NCBI GenBank assembly: GCA_003021005.1
Contig: PXRI01000017.1
Location: 1,980-65,979, forward strand
DNA: 64,000 nt
Reading direction: 5' to 3'
Origin: Halobacteriales archaeon QS_1_69_70
GTDB taxonomy: Archaea > Halobacteriota > Halobacteria > Halobacteriales > Haloarculaceae
Shown: in pieces, positions 37,510-47,120 of the stretch
Position numbering within the stretch: the first letter of the stretch is position 1
Layout: each line of letters starts with the position of its first letter
Notes under the pieces: model-generated
Seen by the model: only the letters and a program-made list of their open reading frames with translations
Databases searched by the model: none
Told to the model about the DNA's origin: nothing
Translations under genes and position numbers: made by a program

Positions 37510-37713
37510 ATGAGCGAGGAGATCACGTCGAACGGCGGAACCGACCCCGCCCACGTCGAGGCCGTCCTCGTCGGGTTGGCGATGGTGGCGCCGGCGTTCG
37601 CGGTCGCCATCGTGGTCGGCCCGCGGGAGGTCGTCGCACTGGTAGGGGTCGCGCTCTACATCGGGCTCCTGGTCGGCGGCGCAGCGGTGACCGGGCTCCT
37701 GGAAACGCTGTAA
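37510..37713 (+). CDS. Small two-helix membrane protein
   Basis: 67 residues: an acidic N-terminus (MSEEITSNGGTDPAHVE), then two hydrophobic helices (about 18-38 and 42-63). A CTATATAC box about 35 nt upstream supports the ATG. No family is recognised. It lies between the hairpin array and the PDCD5-like gene. Confidence 0.65.
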   Translation: MSEEITSNGGTDPAHVEAVLVGLAMVAPAFAVAIVVGPREVVALVGVALYIGLLVGGAAVTGLLETL

Positions 37714-37854
37714 GGCGGCGTCGTCAGTCCGGCCGCGAGCGCCCTCGCGGGACGTCGGGCGCGCGTCGGTGGACGATCCTGATGCCCCACACAGGTCCCC
37801 CGGTGCCGGGCGGACGCCGCAACGGTTTTTCCTCCGCCCGACTATGAAGTGGAC

Positions 37855-38176
37855 ATGAGCGACGACCCCACGGACGAGGAACTCGAGGACCTCCGCCAGG
37901 AGAAGATGGAACAGCTCAAAGAACAGCAGGGCGGCGAGGGCGGCGAGGAGGCGATGGAAGCCCAGCGCCAGCAGGCCGAGGCCCAGAAGGAGGCGATGTT
38001 GAAGCAGGCGCTGACCGACGGCGCCCGCAAGCGGCTCAACACGGTGAAGATGTCGAAGCCGGAGTTCGGGGAGACGGTCGAACAGCAGGTGGTCGCGTTG
38101 GCCCAGAGCGGCCGCCTGCAGGGCCGGATCGACGAGGAGAAGATGAAGCAGATCCTCGACGAGATGAAACCCGAAC
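37855..38176 (+). pseudogene. PDCD5-like DNA-binding protein, 3' end missing
   Basis: About 107 codons from ATG 37855: an acidic N-terminal helix, [20 protein letters not shown] and [20 protein letters not shown], then [11 protein letters not shown]. Archaeal PDCD5 homologues end a few residues further with a basic tail (typically ...SFxIRRR). Here the frame runs directly into sequence of the next gene at about 38176, so the last 7-10 codons and the stop are absent. The likely role is nucleic acid binding; biology in archaea is poorly known. An ATG is chosen over a GTG two codons earlier. Confidence 0.8.
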
Positions 38177-38698
38177 GAGGTCACGCTCGTGACCGCCCAC
38201 TTCGGGTTCACGGCGGACTGGCGGCACGCCGAGGAGGCGGCCGAGTCGCTCGAGTTCGCCTTCCAGGCGGTCGAACTCGATCCGGCGGTGGCTGAGTCGG
38301 CGGCCGAGCAGATGCACGCCGACGGCTACCCCCGCGGCGGCGTCCAGCAGGTCCACGAGGCGGCCCTGGAGGCCGTCGGGCCCGAGTACGACGTGGTCGC
38401 GGACGGCACGCGGCGGGACGACCGGGTCCCGACCGTCTCCCGGGCGGTCGCCCAGAGCCTCGAGGACCGCCACGGCGTCGACTACGTCGCGCCGCTGTCG
38501 GGGTTCGGGCGGGGCGCCGTCGACCGCCTCGTCGAGACGCACCTCCGGGTGGAGTCCGGGCCGAGTGCGGCGGTCCCGAAGGGCGACTACGAGACGGAAC
38601 TGCGGACGTTGCTCGCAGACCGGTGGGGTCCGGACGCGGTCGAGGAGGTCTTCCCGGACCACGAGCAGACCCGCGTGGTGGGTCGGGTCGGTGAGTAG
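38177..38698 (+). pseudogene. PP-loop ATPase-like protein (DUF7411-like), 5' end missing
   Basis: The reading frame opens at the fusion point with [21 protein letters not shown] and continues through DGTRRDDRVPTVSRAVAQSL and PLSGFGRGAVDRLVE to a stop at 38698. Haloarchaeal relatives, as I recall them, begin about 24 residues earlier with an SGGKDS-type PP-loop that binds ATP; that part is missing here. A GTG at 38189 could restart translation but without the ATP loop. The loss also removed the end of the PDCD5-like gene. Confidence 0.7.
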
Positions 38699-39030
38699 CA
38701 GGGCGGCGCCAGCAGAGAAGGGTCGCCGAACGAGCGAGCGGGGGACGGCGTGACCGACAGGGAACGCCGCCGGATGGGCGAGCGGGAGGCGCGAGGCGCG
38801 ACCAACGGGAGCGCCTCGGACTGGCGAGCGGGGAGCGATAGCGACCCGCGAGCAGTGAGCGAAGCGAACGACGACACGCGAGCCTGGATCGAAGCGACCA
38901 TCGGAAGTGCCGCCTGCTGGTGAGCGGCGACCGGAGGGAGCCGCGAGCAGCGACCAAGGGGAGCGCCGCCGGAGGAGCGAGCAGTGAGCGAAGCGACCCG
39001 CGAACCAGGCGCCGCCGACGGCCGCCCATC
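38699..39030. repeat. GAGCGAGCGG-family spacer repeats
   Basis: Between the PP-loop gene and trkA the sequence is a patchwork of GAGCGAGCGG, GAGCGAAGCGA, CGCGAGC and ACGACACGCGAGCC words, as behind truA and rdgB. No gene is visible. Confidence 0.7.
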
Positions 39031-39060
39031 TTTTTGACGGACGGCGTCGTACGCCGCGGC

Positions 39061-39714
39061 ATGAAGATCGTGATCGTCGGGTACGGCCGCGTGGGGAAGC
39101 GGACGACGGACGTCCTCACGAGCGAGGGCCACGAGGTCGTCATCATCGAGCAGGACGCGGAGAAGGCCCAGCGGGCCCGGGAGGACGGCCTGGAGACCGT
39201 CGAGGGCGACGGCGAGGACGAGCGCGTCCTCGAGCGGGCCGGGCTGGACGACGCCGACGCCGTCGGCGCGCTGACCGCCGACCTGAACGTGAACTTCACG
39301 GCCTGCACGGTCGCCAACGGCCACGGCTGCCGAACCGTGCTGCGGATCGACGAGGACTACCGCCGGGACATCTACGAGCAGTACGCCGCCGACGTCGACG
39401 AGGTCGTCTACCCGGAGCGGCTCGGCGCCGCCGGGGCCAAGACGGCGCTGCTCGGCGGGGACCTGAACGTGCTCGCGGACCTGACCGAGCACCTGACCGC
39501 GACGACGATCCCGATCCCCGAGGGGTCGCCCGTCGTCGGCACCCGGGTCGTGGAGCTGGACATCCCCGAGGGCGCGCGGCTGTACGCCCACGGCGGCGCC
39601 ACGGAACCGATGACCATCCCGATGCCGCGGACGGCCATCGAGCCCGGCGACCGGGTCGCACTCATCGCCGAGCAGCCGGCCGTCGAGGCGGTCCGCGAGA
39701 TGGTCGCCGCCTGA
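39061..39714 (+). CDS. trkA: TrkA-family potassium channel/transport regulatory protein
   Basis: 217 residues. The Rossmann RCK domain starts KIVIVGYGRVGKRT (NAD-binding GxGxxG variant), with VEGDGEDERVLERAG and NFTACTVANG following, and a TrkA-C domain covers about 140-217. It senses NAD(H)/ATP and gates a K+ uptake partner, which is not in the window. The ATG at 39061 is the natural start. Confidence 0.92.
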   Translation: MKIVIVGYGRVGKRTTDVLTSEGHEVVIIEQDAEKAQRAREDGLETVEGDGEDERVLERAGLDDADAVGALTADLNVNFTACTVANGHGCRTVLRIDEDYRRDIYEQYAADVDEVVYPERLGAAGAKTALLGGDLNVLADLTEHLTATTIPIPEGSPVVGTRVVELDIPEGARLYAHGGATEPMTIPMPRTAIEPGDRVALIAEQPAVEAVREMVAA

Positions 39715-40179
39715 CCCGGCGGTCTACACCCCGCGTGAACGGTCCAGCGCGTTCCGGAGGCCCCTCGGGGACACTCCTCGCAGTGAAGAAACGGCAGTCG
39801 TCCGTGGGGGCTCGGGATTGGGAACGCGCTGGGTGGACGTGAACGGGCCCGGTGAAGTGAAGGCGGCCGGGAGGAGGCGAAGCGGTGCGGAGAAGGCGAA
39901 GGCGAGAGTGGCGGCTGAGGGAGGTATCGGAACGTCCGGGCGCGCGGGGAGGATGGGGAACGTCTGAGGCCGTCGGTGCGCGCCCGACCGGTTCCAGGGC
40001 GGGCTGGCACATAAATCCGCGTCAGACGGGCGTGTGACCGCGGTATTGGGCCGCCGCCGGCCGGGGTGCCGAACTACGCCGTCATCGCGGGGTAACCGCG
40101 CGTGGTTGCGCGAACCCCGACCCGGAACCCGATCTCGTTACTGGAAACTGTCATGTTCCCGGGGCCTCCTGTGACCGGT
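39715..40179. other. 465-nt intergenic region, strand-biased, no gene recognised
   Basis: GC-rich with a long purine-rich stretch on the plus strand (about 39840-39960) and a CACATAAATCC promoter-like element at 40009-40019. The open frames here lack plausible protein content. A short RNA or a long leader for the MOT1-like gene is possible but not shown. Confidence 0.4.
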
Positions 40180-41286
40180 ATGGCGACGGCCCGGCACGTC
40201 CGTTCCCGGCGGCACGTCCGCGTCGGGGACCTCACGGGCGCGGTGGGCGACGCGGTCACGGTGTTGCCACTCGTCGCCGCGGTCGGGCTCCTGACGCCGG
40301 CGTCACTGTCGCACGTGCTCGCGGGATTCGCCGTCTTCCAACTCGTCTGGGGCGTCGCCTACGGCGTGCCGCTGTCGGTCGAACCGATGAAGGCGCTGGC
40401 GGGACTGGTCGTCGCCGGCGCCATCACGCACGGCGAGCTCGTGGCGGCCGGACTGCTCGCCGGCGGCCTCCTGCTCGTGGCCGGGCGGGCCGGCGCGGTG
40501 TCGCGGCTGGCTGCGGTCGTCGGTGAGCCGGTGATCCGCGGGGTGCAGTTCGCCGTCGCGTGCCTGCTGGTCGTCGCGGCCGCGGGCCTCGTCGCCGCGT
40601 CGCCCGCCGTCGCCGTCGTCGGCGTCGCCGTCACCGCGGTCGTCGCCGTCCGGTCGGTTCCGGCGGTGGCGCTGGCCGTGCTCGCGGTCGGGCTGTTGTG
40701 GGCCGTCATTGCGGGCGGGGTGCCGGCGGCGTCGGTGCCGACGCCGGCGGCCTTCCCCGCGGGCGGACCGACGCTCTCCCCGGCGGTGGCCGAGGCGACG
40801 GCCGCCCAGCTGGCGATGACCGTCGGGAACGCGGCCGTCGCGACGTCGCTATTGCTGTCGGACCTCTACGACGCCGACGTGTCGCCGGACCGGCTCGCGG
40901 AGAGCATGGGGGCGATGAACCTGGCGGCGGTCCCGCTCGGCGCGCTCCCGATGTGTCACGGCTCCGGCGGCCTGGCGGGCAAACACGCCTTCGGCGCCCG
41001 GACGTCGGCGGCCAACGTCGCCGCGGCGGCCCTCTACGCCGGCCTCGCAGTCGCGGCCGGGCTGTTCGAGGCCTTCCCGACGGCGCTGCTCGGGGTCCTC
41101 CTTTTAGTCGTCGCGGCGTCGCTGGCCCGGGTCGCCATCGCGCGGACCGACCGGCACCCGTTCGTCGTCGCCGTGGGCCTGCTCGGGGTGGTCGTGAACG
41201 TCGGCGTGGCCTTCGTCGCCGGCGCCGCGTGGTGGCTGGTCCGGACGCGGGGCTTTAGGCGGCCCGGTGCGAACTCCGGACCATGA
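40180..41286 (+). CDS. MOT1/SulP-like molybdate or sulfate transporter
   Basis: 368 residues, about ten membrane helices. The family motifs are visible: GDLTGAVGDAVTVLPLV near the N-terminus, VPLSVEPMKALAG, and PMCHGSGGLAGKHAFGART in the second half, as in plant/bacterial MOT1-type permeases. Molybdate is the likelier substrate given moaE in the same region. ATG 40180 is chosen because the conserved RRHVRVGDLTGAVGD follows closely; an ATG at 40153 is also possible. Its stop overlaps the next small gene. Confidence 0.85.
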   Translation: MATARHVRSRRHVRVGDLTGAVGDAVTVLPLVAAVGLLTPASLSHVLAGFAVFQLVWGVAYGVPLSVEPMKALAGLVVAGAITHGELVAAGLLAGGLLLVAGRAGAVSRLAAVVGEPVIRGVQFAVACLLVVAAAGLVAASPAVAVVGVAVTAVVAVRSVPAVALAVLAVGLLWAVIAGGVPAASVPTPAAFPAGGPTLSPAVAEATAAQLAMTVGNAAVATSLLLSDLYDADVSPDRLAESMGAMNLAAVPLGALPMCHGSGGLAGKHAFGARTSAANVAAAALYAGLAVAAGLFEAFPTALLGVLLLVVAASLARVAIARTDRHPFVVAVGLLGVVVNVGVAFVAGAAWWLVRTRGFRRPGANSGP

Positions 41287-41378
41287 CCTGGCGGGAGCTG
41301 TTCGAGCGCGCCGAGGCCTACGAGGCGACGCCCGACGCCGTGATGGCGGCGCTGGAGGCGCGACGGGATGACGGGTGA
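41283..41378 (+). CDS. 31-residue conserved mini-protein
   Basis: ATG 41283 overlaps the permease stop (ATGA), and its own stop overlaps the following PIN-like gene. The product MTWRELFERAEAYEATPDAV... is acidic, helical and of a type often seen beside haloarchaeal PIN-like (DUF7384-like) genes. It may act as a small antitoxin-like partner; this is inference from coupling. Confidence 0.6.
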   Translation: MTWRELFERAEAYEATPDAVMAALEARRDDG

Positions 41379-41850
41379 GGATGCCGGTCCAGACTCGACC
41401 CGGGTCGTCGCCGACGCCGACGTCCTCGCGGCGGACCTCCTGGTCGACGGCGCGGCCCGCGACGCCCTGGACGTCGTCCGGCGACACTCCTGGCTCGACC
41501 TGGTGGCGACCGACCCGTTGCTCGCCGACGCCGAGGCGGTCGTCGCCGGGTTGGCCGACCCGGGGCTGGCCGACGACTTGCGGGGACTGCTCGCAGCGCG
41601 GGCCGTGCTCGTCGACCAGCCGGCCGGCGACCACCCGGCGCTGGCGGCGGCCCTCCACGGCGACGCAGCCCACCTGCTCTCGTTCGACGAGCGGCTGCGG
41701 AGCGCCCGGGCCGGTGCCGAACTCCGCGGGGTCGTGGAGGTCAGCGTCCGGTCGCCCGACGCGTTCGCGACCGTCTTCGATCCGGCGGCGGTCTACGAGA
41801 CGGCCGTCGGGAGCGACTACCCCGGTCCGGACCGGGACCCGCGGGCGTAG
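41368..41850 (+). CDS. PIN-like conserved haloarchaeal protein (DUF7384-like)
   Basis: 160 residues. PIN-like acids are seen in VVADADVLAADLLVDG at the N-terminus, LLADAEAVVAGL in the middle and LLSFDERLRSARAG toward the end. It might be a ribonuclease. It is coupled to the 31-residue upstream gene, giving a toxin-antitoxin-like look in a stable chromosomal position. The DUF number is from memory. Confidence 0.75.
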   Translation: MTGEDAGPDSTRVVADADVLAADLLVDGAARDALDVVRRHSWLDLVATDPLLADAEAVVAGLADPGLADDLRGLLAARAVLVDQPAGDHPALAAALHGDAAHLLSFDERLRSARAGAELRGVVEVSVRSPDAFATVFDPAAVYETAVGSDYPGPDRDPRA

Positions 41851-41869
41851 GCCCCGCCGACGGGGGAGG

Positions 41870-42649
41870 TCAGTCCGGCGTGTTTCGGTCGGCGGCCAGC
41901 CTGCCGGTGAGCCGGTTCGGGAGGACGTTCGACAGCCGGGTCAACAGCTCGTACTTCCAGCCGGTGACGACCACCCGCCGGCCGGCCTGGAGGCCCTCGT
42001 ACCCGCGGGCGGCGACCGCGTCGGCGGCCTGCTCGCCCTGCCCCACCGGCGTGTCCTCGTTGCCCGCACGCTCCTGGAACTCCGTGTCGACGGGGCCGGG
42101 ACAGAGGGCGGTGACGGTCACGCCCTCCGGCCGGAGTTCCGTGGCAATGGCCTCCGAGAACTGTTTGAGGTACGCCTTCGAAGCGTAGTAGGTCGCCATG
42201 AACGGCCCGGGGAACCACGCCGCCGTGGAGGCGACGTTGAGGATGCCGCCGTGGCCGCGCTCGGCCATCTCGCTGCCGTAGCGGTGGGTCAACTGGGTCG
42301 GGGTCGTCACGTTCAACTGCAGCAGGTCGAGTTCGCGGCCGAGGTCGTTGTCGACGAACGCGCCCTGGGTGCCGATGCCGACGTTGTTCACGAGGACGTC
42401 GACCCGGACGTCCCGGTCTTCGGTCTCGGCGTGGAGGTCGTCCGCAGCATCGATGGCGGCCAGGTCCAACTCGATGGCGTGGGCCCGGACGCCGTGGGCG
42501 TCCTCGAGGTCGTTCGCGAGCGCGAGCAGTTCCGTCTCCCGGCGCGCCACGAGGACGACGTCGTGGCCGTTGGCGGCGAACTCCTTCGCCAGCGCGCGGC
42601 CGATGCCAGCGGAGGCGCCCGTGACGAGCGCCGTGCCGTCGACTGTCAT
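41870..42649 (-). CDS. Short-chain dehydrogenase/reductase
   Basis: 259 residues of the classical SDR family. The cofactor loop TGASAGIGRALA is at 10-21, NNVGIG near 88, catalytic Ser in NVASTAAWF, and YYASK (Tyr, Lys) near 157. CPGPVDTEF follows. ARRETEL after the second strand suggests NADP(H). The C-terminal GRRVVVTGWKYELLTRLSNVLP is usual for the SDR group annotated DltE-like. The substrate is unknown. Confidence 0.92.
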   Translation of the reverse strand: MTVDGTALVTGASAGIGRALAKEFAANGHDVVLVARRETELLALANDLEDAHGVRAHAIELDLAAIDAADDLHAETEDRDVRVDVLVNNVGIGTQGAFVDNDLGRELDLLQLNVTTPTQLTHRYGSEMAERGHGGILNVASTAAWFPGPFMATYYASKAYLKQFSEAIATELRPEGVTVTALCPGPVDTEFQERAGNEDTPVGQGEQAADAVAARGYEGLQAGRRVVVTGWKYELLTRLSNVLPNRLTGRLAADRNTPD

Positions 42650-42875
42650 GTGGCCCTCCTCGACCGCCCCCGGCTTAGGCGTGGGGGCCGACCCACCGCG
42701 AACGGCGGACTCCAAGGCGGAACGTCGTGGCGGCCCGCGGTCCCCCAGACCGCCCGCCGAGCCGTCTTCGCGGCTCACCCCGCCCCGACCCTGGCCCGTC
42801 AGCGTGTCGTCACTCGTGGACGGATAGCCCGCGTGGGGTGTTGTGCGGCCCGCCCGACGACCGGTGGCCACCGCG

Positions 42876-43523
42876 CTACGTGTCCCTGTCCTGGAACCAC
42901 TCGGCGAACGCCGACAGCGCCCGCCCGCGGTGGGAGACGGCGTTCTTTTCGGCGGCTGACATCTCGGCGAACGTTCGGCCGTCGTGTTCGAAGATGGGGT
43001 CGTAGCCGAACCCGCCGTCGCCGCGCGGCTCGACGAGCCGTCCCGGAACGGCCCCGGTGAACAGCTTCACCGGGAGCCCGCCCCCGGCGACCGTCTCGTC
43101 GGTCGCGGCCGACGCGCGGTCGTCGGCCGCCAGGTCCTGGCCGCGCCGGTCGGCCGTGTCGACCGGCTCCGGGGAGGCCTCGAAGGCGGCGCCGTCGCAG
43201 TAGGCGACGACACACCGGAACCGGGCGCGCGTGGCGTCCTCGCGGCGGGCGAGCCGGCCGACGCGCTCGACGCCGAGGGTGTCCTCGACGTACGCTGAAT
43301 ACGGGCCGGGAAAGCCCTCGAGGTCGTCGACGAACAGGCCGGCGTCGTCGACGATGACCGGCGCGTCGGCGTGCCGGTAGGCCGCACGGGCGCCCTCGGC
43401 GGCGACGGCCTCGATGGAGTCGGCCTGTATCTCCGGGTAGTCGTACTCGAGTGCGGCCACCTCCTCGAGGTACGCCTCCGCCTCCCGCACCTTCCCGTCG
43501 TTCGTCGTCACGTACCGGAGCAT
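42876..43523 (-). CDS. rdgB: Non-canonical purine NTP pyrophosphatase (Ham1/RdgB)
   Basis: 215 residues. TTNDGKVREAEAYL is the substrate-binding N-terminus, VIVDDAGLFVDDLEGFPGPY the catalytic core with Asp, and GFGYDPIFEHDGRTFAEMS and HRGRALSAF the family end. It hydrolyses ITP/XTP to protect DNA. ATG 43523 is the family start. The middle segment (about 105-155) is an unusually long polar insert. Confidence 0.94.
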   Translation of the reverse strand: MLRYVTTNDGKVREAEAYLEEVAALEYDYPEIQADSIEAVAAEGARAAYRHADAPVIVDDAGLFVDDLEGFPGPYSAYVEDTLGVERVGRLARREDATRARFRCVVAYCDGAAFEASPEPVDTADRRGQDLAADDRASAATDETVAGGGLPVKLFTGAVPGRLVEPRGDGGFGYDPIFEHDGRTFAEMSAAEKNAVSHRGRALSAFAEWFQDRDT

Positions 43524-43599
43524 GGCCACCGCTGGGGCCCGCCGGGAGAAAGCCCCACCGATACCGGGCCGGGGGGGCGAGGCCGATGAGCGGGTCGTG

Positions 43600-43870
43600 G
43601 CGGGCGTCGCGCGGCTCGCGTGTCGCTTTTCCCACCGCTCACCAGATCGAGGCGCTACCTTGCTCACGGCTCACTCCGTTCGCCGTTCGCACATTCGGCG
43701 GCACTCGCTCCGCTCGTGCCGCCCGGGTCGCGCCTCGCGGCTCGCGTGTCGTCCCTCCCGCTGGTCGGTCCTCCCGCTCGCCCATTCCGAGGCCTCCCTC
43801 CGGTCGGCCTCGCACCTCCCGCTCGCTCGTTCGGCGGCCTCCCTCCGGTCGGCCGCCGGCCCGGAGGCTT
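43600..43870. repeat. GAGCGAGCGG-family spacer repeats (reverse orientation)
   Basis: Made of CCGCTCGCTC, CGCTCGCC, CTCCCTCCGGTCGGCC and GCTCGCGTGTCG words, the complement of those at 13877 and 38699. CTCCCTCCGGTCGGCC occurs twice. No gene is visible. Confidence 0.7.
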
Positions 43871-43898
43871 ATGCCGGCCTAAACCCTACCCTCGGCGG

Positions 43899-44288
43899 AT
43901 GACGGACGGGGACGACGCGCTCCGATCGCTCCTGCTGGACCACTCGGACCACCGGGCCGTCCGGAACGTCTTCGAGGCGCTCACCGGTCAGGGCGAGGCC
44001 CCGCTGCCGGACTACGTCGAGGCGATGCGAGCGACCGACGGCGCCCTGGCCGTCGTCGCCACCGACGGCGCCGCCGAGGTCTACGCCCGCTGGAACGGCA
44101 GCGGCGGCCGGTACGAGCACCTCACCATCTGGCCGCCCTCGACCATCGGGGGCGGCGACCACGCCGACGGCGACCGGCTGGCCTCCATACTCGAGGAGAC
44201 GGACCACGTCCGCCCGACGCCGCACAGCGAGACGCCGTTCGAAGACCAACAGGTTCTGTCGAGCCTGTCAAACCGGATCTGGCCTTAG
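43899..44288 (+). CDS. Conserved haloarchaeal hypothetical protein
   Basis: 129 residues, acidic: MTDGDDALRSLLLDHSDHRAV, then a beta-rich centre (ALAVVATDGAAEVYARWNGSG). A CCTAAACCCTACC element about 20 nt upstream suggests a nearly leaderless transcript. The last 15 residues do not look like the rest, so the 3' end may be altered. The function is unknown. Confidence 0.65.
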   Translation: MTDGDDALRSLLLDHSDHRAVRNVFEALTGQGEAPLPDYVEAMRATDGALAVVATDGAAEVYARWNGSGGRYEHLTIWPPSTIGGGDHADGDRLASILEETDHVRPTPHSETPFEDQQVLSSLSNRIWP

Positions 44289-44380
44289 GTCCTTGCGTTT
44301 CTAAGGCCCGCTTCGCACCTTCGACGGCCCGGTTTCGGCGGGACTCCTCGATGTGAACGTGGCTGGGGATTGCCGCCGCC

Positions 44381-44752
44381 GTGCTGACCGGTGGTATGGT
44401 CACGTTGGCCGGGTCGGCAGCCGCCGACACCGAATCCGGCACATCGTTCAATAATGATAATGGCGACAGTGGCGGTGGCGGTGAAGTCGCCGTCTCGACC
44501 GCCGACGACACCGGCCTCGTCCCGGATGCCCGGAGCACCGCCGACGGCCTCGTCCACTTTGCCCCGGACGGCCAGGGGCCGGCTGACAGTGACAACGATA
44601 ATTCGAGAGAAACAGGTGACAGCTATGCTGAAGACCACGTCGACTCTGGCGCTGGTACCTCCGCGCAGGTCTGCTCGAACGGAGGCCAGCAGGTCCCGCC
44701 CCTGGTTGACGTCGGAGACGACGAGGAGAACACCGGCAACTGCATTGCATAG
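44381..44752 (+). CDS. Possible exported Asp/Asn-rich protein, start uncertain
   Basis: 123 residues from a GTG. The hydrophobic signal-like stretch extends upstream in frame (WLGIAAAVLTGGMVTLAGSA) but is cut off by a TGA at 44354, so the normal start seems destroyed by a small change, or the GTG is used. The mature part is Asp/Asn/Ser/Gly-rich with ICSNGG-like and NTGNCIA end containing two cysteines. It resembles haloarchaeal exported repeats of low complexity. The function is unknown. Confidence 0.45.
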   Translation: MLTGGMVTLAGSAAADTESGTSFNNDNGDSGGGGEVAVSTADDTGLVPDARSTADGLVHFAPDGQGPADSDNDNSRETGDSYAEDHVDSGAGTSAQVCSNGGQQVPPLVDVGDDEENTGNCIA

Positions 44753-44963
44753 TAACGTCGGCCCGCGTTCTCTTTTTCCGCCGGTCGACGTGCACATGTA
44801 TCGCGGCCTGCGTGACGCTCAACCTATGAACCGATATTGAGGACTATAGAGAAAAAATATTCATTTTTGGATGGTTTTGTCACAAGCTTGGTCATCCCAA
44901 CACGAAACTCACGCACGCTGTGTCACCTCACATCCGATCGCGGACGACCCGGGAGTGTATCGC

Positions 44964-47120
44964 ATGACGGACCACGACGACGCCGGCGACAGCCACGTCA
45001 GCCGGCGAGCCGCACTTCGCGGCGTCGCCGGCGCCGCGGCAGCGCCGTTCTTCACCCATTCGGTCGCCGGGCAAGCGGACGACACGTTCGACCCGAGCAA
45101 TCAGAACGACGACCAGGAACTGATTCGTGGCATCCGCACCGCTCCCGGGAGCGAGCCATGGCGTGAAGTCAAGGTCGGCTTCGGGTCCGACCTCCCGCCG
45201 GAGGCCATGTCAGCGACCCTTGAGTACGGGCCTGACGGAGAGTTCGACAAGAATGAGTTTTCCCCCGACAAATTCAATGACGAAAACGGGTCGGTCTCAC
45301 GAGCGCTTCCCGGTGGACGGTACGTCTACACGTTCACGGCCGACGAACTCGAGCCGGACACGACCTACCAGTATCGCATCTCGGTTCTCGACGAAGCGTC
45401 GGACGTCTACACGTTCTCGACGGCGCCGGCGCCGCATGACGTCGAGGAGTTCACGGTCGCGCAGTTCGCCGACCACGGCGTCGACGACGACTCCAACCCC
45501 TGCAACCGGACGACTAACCACCGGCCGCGCTACGTCACCAAACGGGCCGGGCCGGCCGACCTCGAGCTGCCGAACTGGATGGACGGCGATCCGATCGACC
45601 CGGAGTTTTTGATGATCAGCGGCGACACGAGCTACGCCAACGGGAAACCGAGTACCTGGGAGCAGTACTTCGAGGTCAACGAGGACGTGTTCGCTAACGT
45701 CCCCATCGCGACGGCGGTCGGCAACCACGAGCGGGAACCCGGCTTCGGCTTCCAGCAGTACGACGGCCACCTCAACCAGCTCATGCCGACCGGGACCGTG
45801 CCGGTCGCCGAGGAGGACGGCGAGGCCGAAAAGCGCCGCTGGTTCGACGTCCGGTACGGCAACGCCATTTTCATTACGCTGAACCTCGAAACCGCCACCT
45901 ACGGGGAGGGCATCCAGTTCTACCCGATTCTGGACGGCGGCCAAGGCGGCTACGACCAGTACGGCGATGACCTCCCCGATAGCTCGATCGAGTTCCTCCT
46001 CGAGGGCCCACAGCTGGAGTACCTCAAGGAGACGCTGCGGCGCGCGAGTGACGACGACACGATCAAGTGGACGGTGGTGCAGTTCCACAACCCGATGGTG
46101 TCGGCGAACTACCGGAAGCACCCGGATCACCCGACGGCCCGGGAGGTGTGGGGTCCGCTGTTCGACCAGCACAACGTCGACCTGGTGCTGACAGGCGACA
46201 ACCACTACTGGAACCGCTCCCGGCCGCTCCGGAACCTCAGCAAGGAACCGAACGTCTCCGAGGCGCCAGGGTTCGGCACGACGTACGTGACGAACGGCGC
46301 CGGTGGCATCTCCAACTACACCGCTAGTGAGGCAGACGCGGGCGGGGAATCCGTGGCGATCCGGGACCAGGGCTTCGGGGTGACGAAACTGACGTTCAGC
46401 GACGAGCGGATCGAGGTGAGCTACGTCGATTACAAGACCGGCGAGACGGTCGATTCCTTCGACATCGTGAAGGACGAGCAGGGTCGGCCACGCCAGCGGC
46501 CCGACCCCGGCGGCAAGTCCGAACCTCGATGGCTCAATCACAAGACGATTAGTGCTGGGGAGGGCGATGGTATCGGCATCGAAACCGAACTGACGATCAA
46601 GAACGTGACGGAGCCCGCGTACGGCTCCAATGGAAACCAGGCGTTATTCGCGACCGGGCAATACGTGGAGTTCAAAGTCACCCTCGAGAATCCCCCACGC
46701 GTGCCATCCTGGACCCCGTATCGACAGGGCCCCGATCCGGAGCCCCGACCGCCGGTGCGGGTCCGGATACAGGTCCCCGGCGACTTCGAGTACATCGGTG
46801 ACGGGAACGGCGACGAGGTCGCCCGGGTCGAAAAAATCGCCGACGGCACGGAGACATACCTCTACCTCTGGACCCCCGACGGCGGGCCCAGGGAGACCGG
46901 AACGGCGAAGTTCATGCTCAAACTCCCCGAGGAAACATCGGGGGGTCGGTACTATCAATCCCGGCCGAAGGGACTCTGCCCGGCGACCAAAGACCCCGAG
47001 GGCCACCTCAACTGGTCAGCGGTACAATCTTGGGAGACGCCCGAGGGCCAGGGCTCGACCATTAGGATCGTGGGGCCGGACGGAACGTACAACGAGGACA
47101 ACTGCGCGAACCGCTTCTGA
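44964..47120 (+). CDS. Tat-exported metallophosphoesterase (purple acid phosphatase-like)
   Basis: 718 residues. The Tat signal SRRAALRGVAGAAAAP covers about 14-29. An FN3-like domain spans about 70-155 (PDTTYQYRISVL). The metallophosphoesterase core has AQFADHG, LMISGDTSY (GD), AVGNHE (GNHE), VVQFHNP and LTGDNHYW (GDNH), the standard metal ligands except that AQFADHG carries the first Asp. A C-terminal beta domain (about 545-718) follows. ATG 44964 places the Arg pair correctly. It probably releases phosphate or acts on surface phosphodiesters. Confidence 0.9.
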   Translation: MTDHDDAGDSHVSRRAALRGVAGAAAAPFFTHSVAGQADDTFDPSNQNDDQELIRGIRTAPGSEPWREVKVGFGSDLPPEAMSATLEYGPDGEFDKNEFSPDKFNDENGSVSRALPGGRYVYTFTADELEPDTTYQYRISVLDEASDVYTFSTAPAPHDVEEFTVAQFADHGVDDDSNPCNRTTNHRPRYVTKRAGPADLELPNWMDGDPIDPEFLMISGDTSYANGKPSTWEQYFEVNEDVFANVPIATAVGNHEREPGFGFQQYDGHLNQLMPTGTVPVAEEDGEAEKRRWFDVRYGNAIFITLNLETATYGEGIQFYPILDGGQGGYDQYGDDLPDSSIEFLLEGPQLEYLKETLRRASDDDTIKWTVVQFHNPMVSANYRKHPDHPTAREVWGPLFDQHNVDLVLTGDNHYWNRSRPLRNLSKEPNVSEAPGFGTTYVTNGAGGISNYTASEADAGGESVAIRDQGFGVTKLTFSDERIEVSYVDYKTGETVDSFDIVKDEQGRPRQRPDPGGKSEPRWLNHKTISAGEGDGIGIETELTIKNVTEPAYGSNGNQALFATGQYVEFKVTLENPPRVPSWTPYRQGPDPEPRPPVRVRIQVPGDFEYIGDGNGDEVARVEKIADGTETYLYLWTPDGGPRETGTAKFMLKLPEETSGGRYYQSRPKGLCPATKDPEGHLNWSAVQSWETPEGQGSTIRIVGPDGTYNEDNCANRF

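Noticed and set aside
39720-40020. RNase P or SRP RNA in the strand-biased gap
   Set aside because: I could not find the conserved core words of either RNA.
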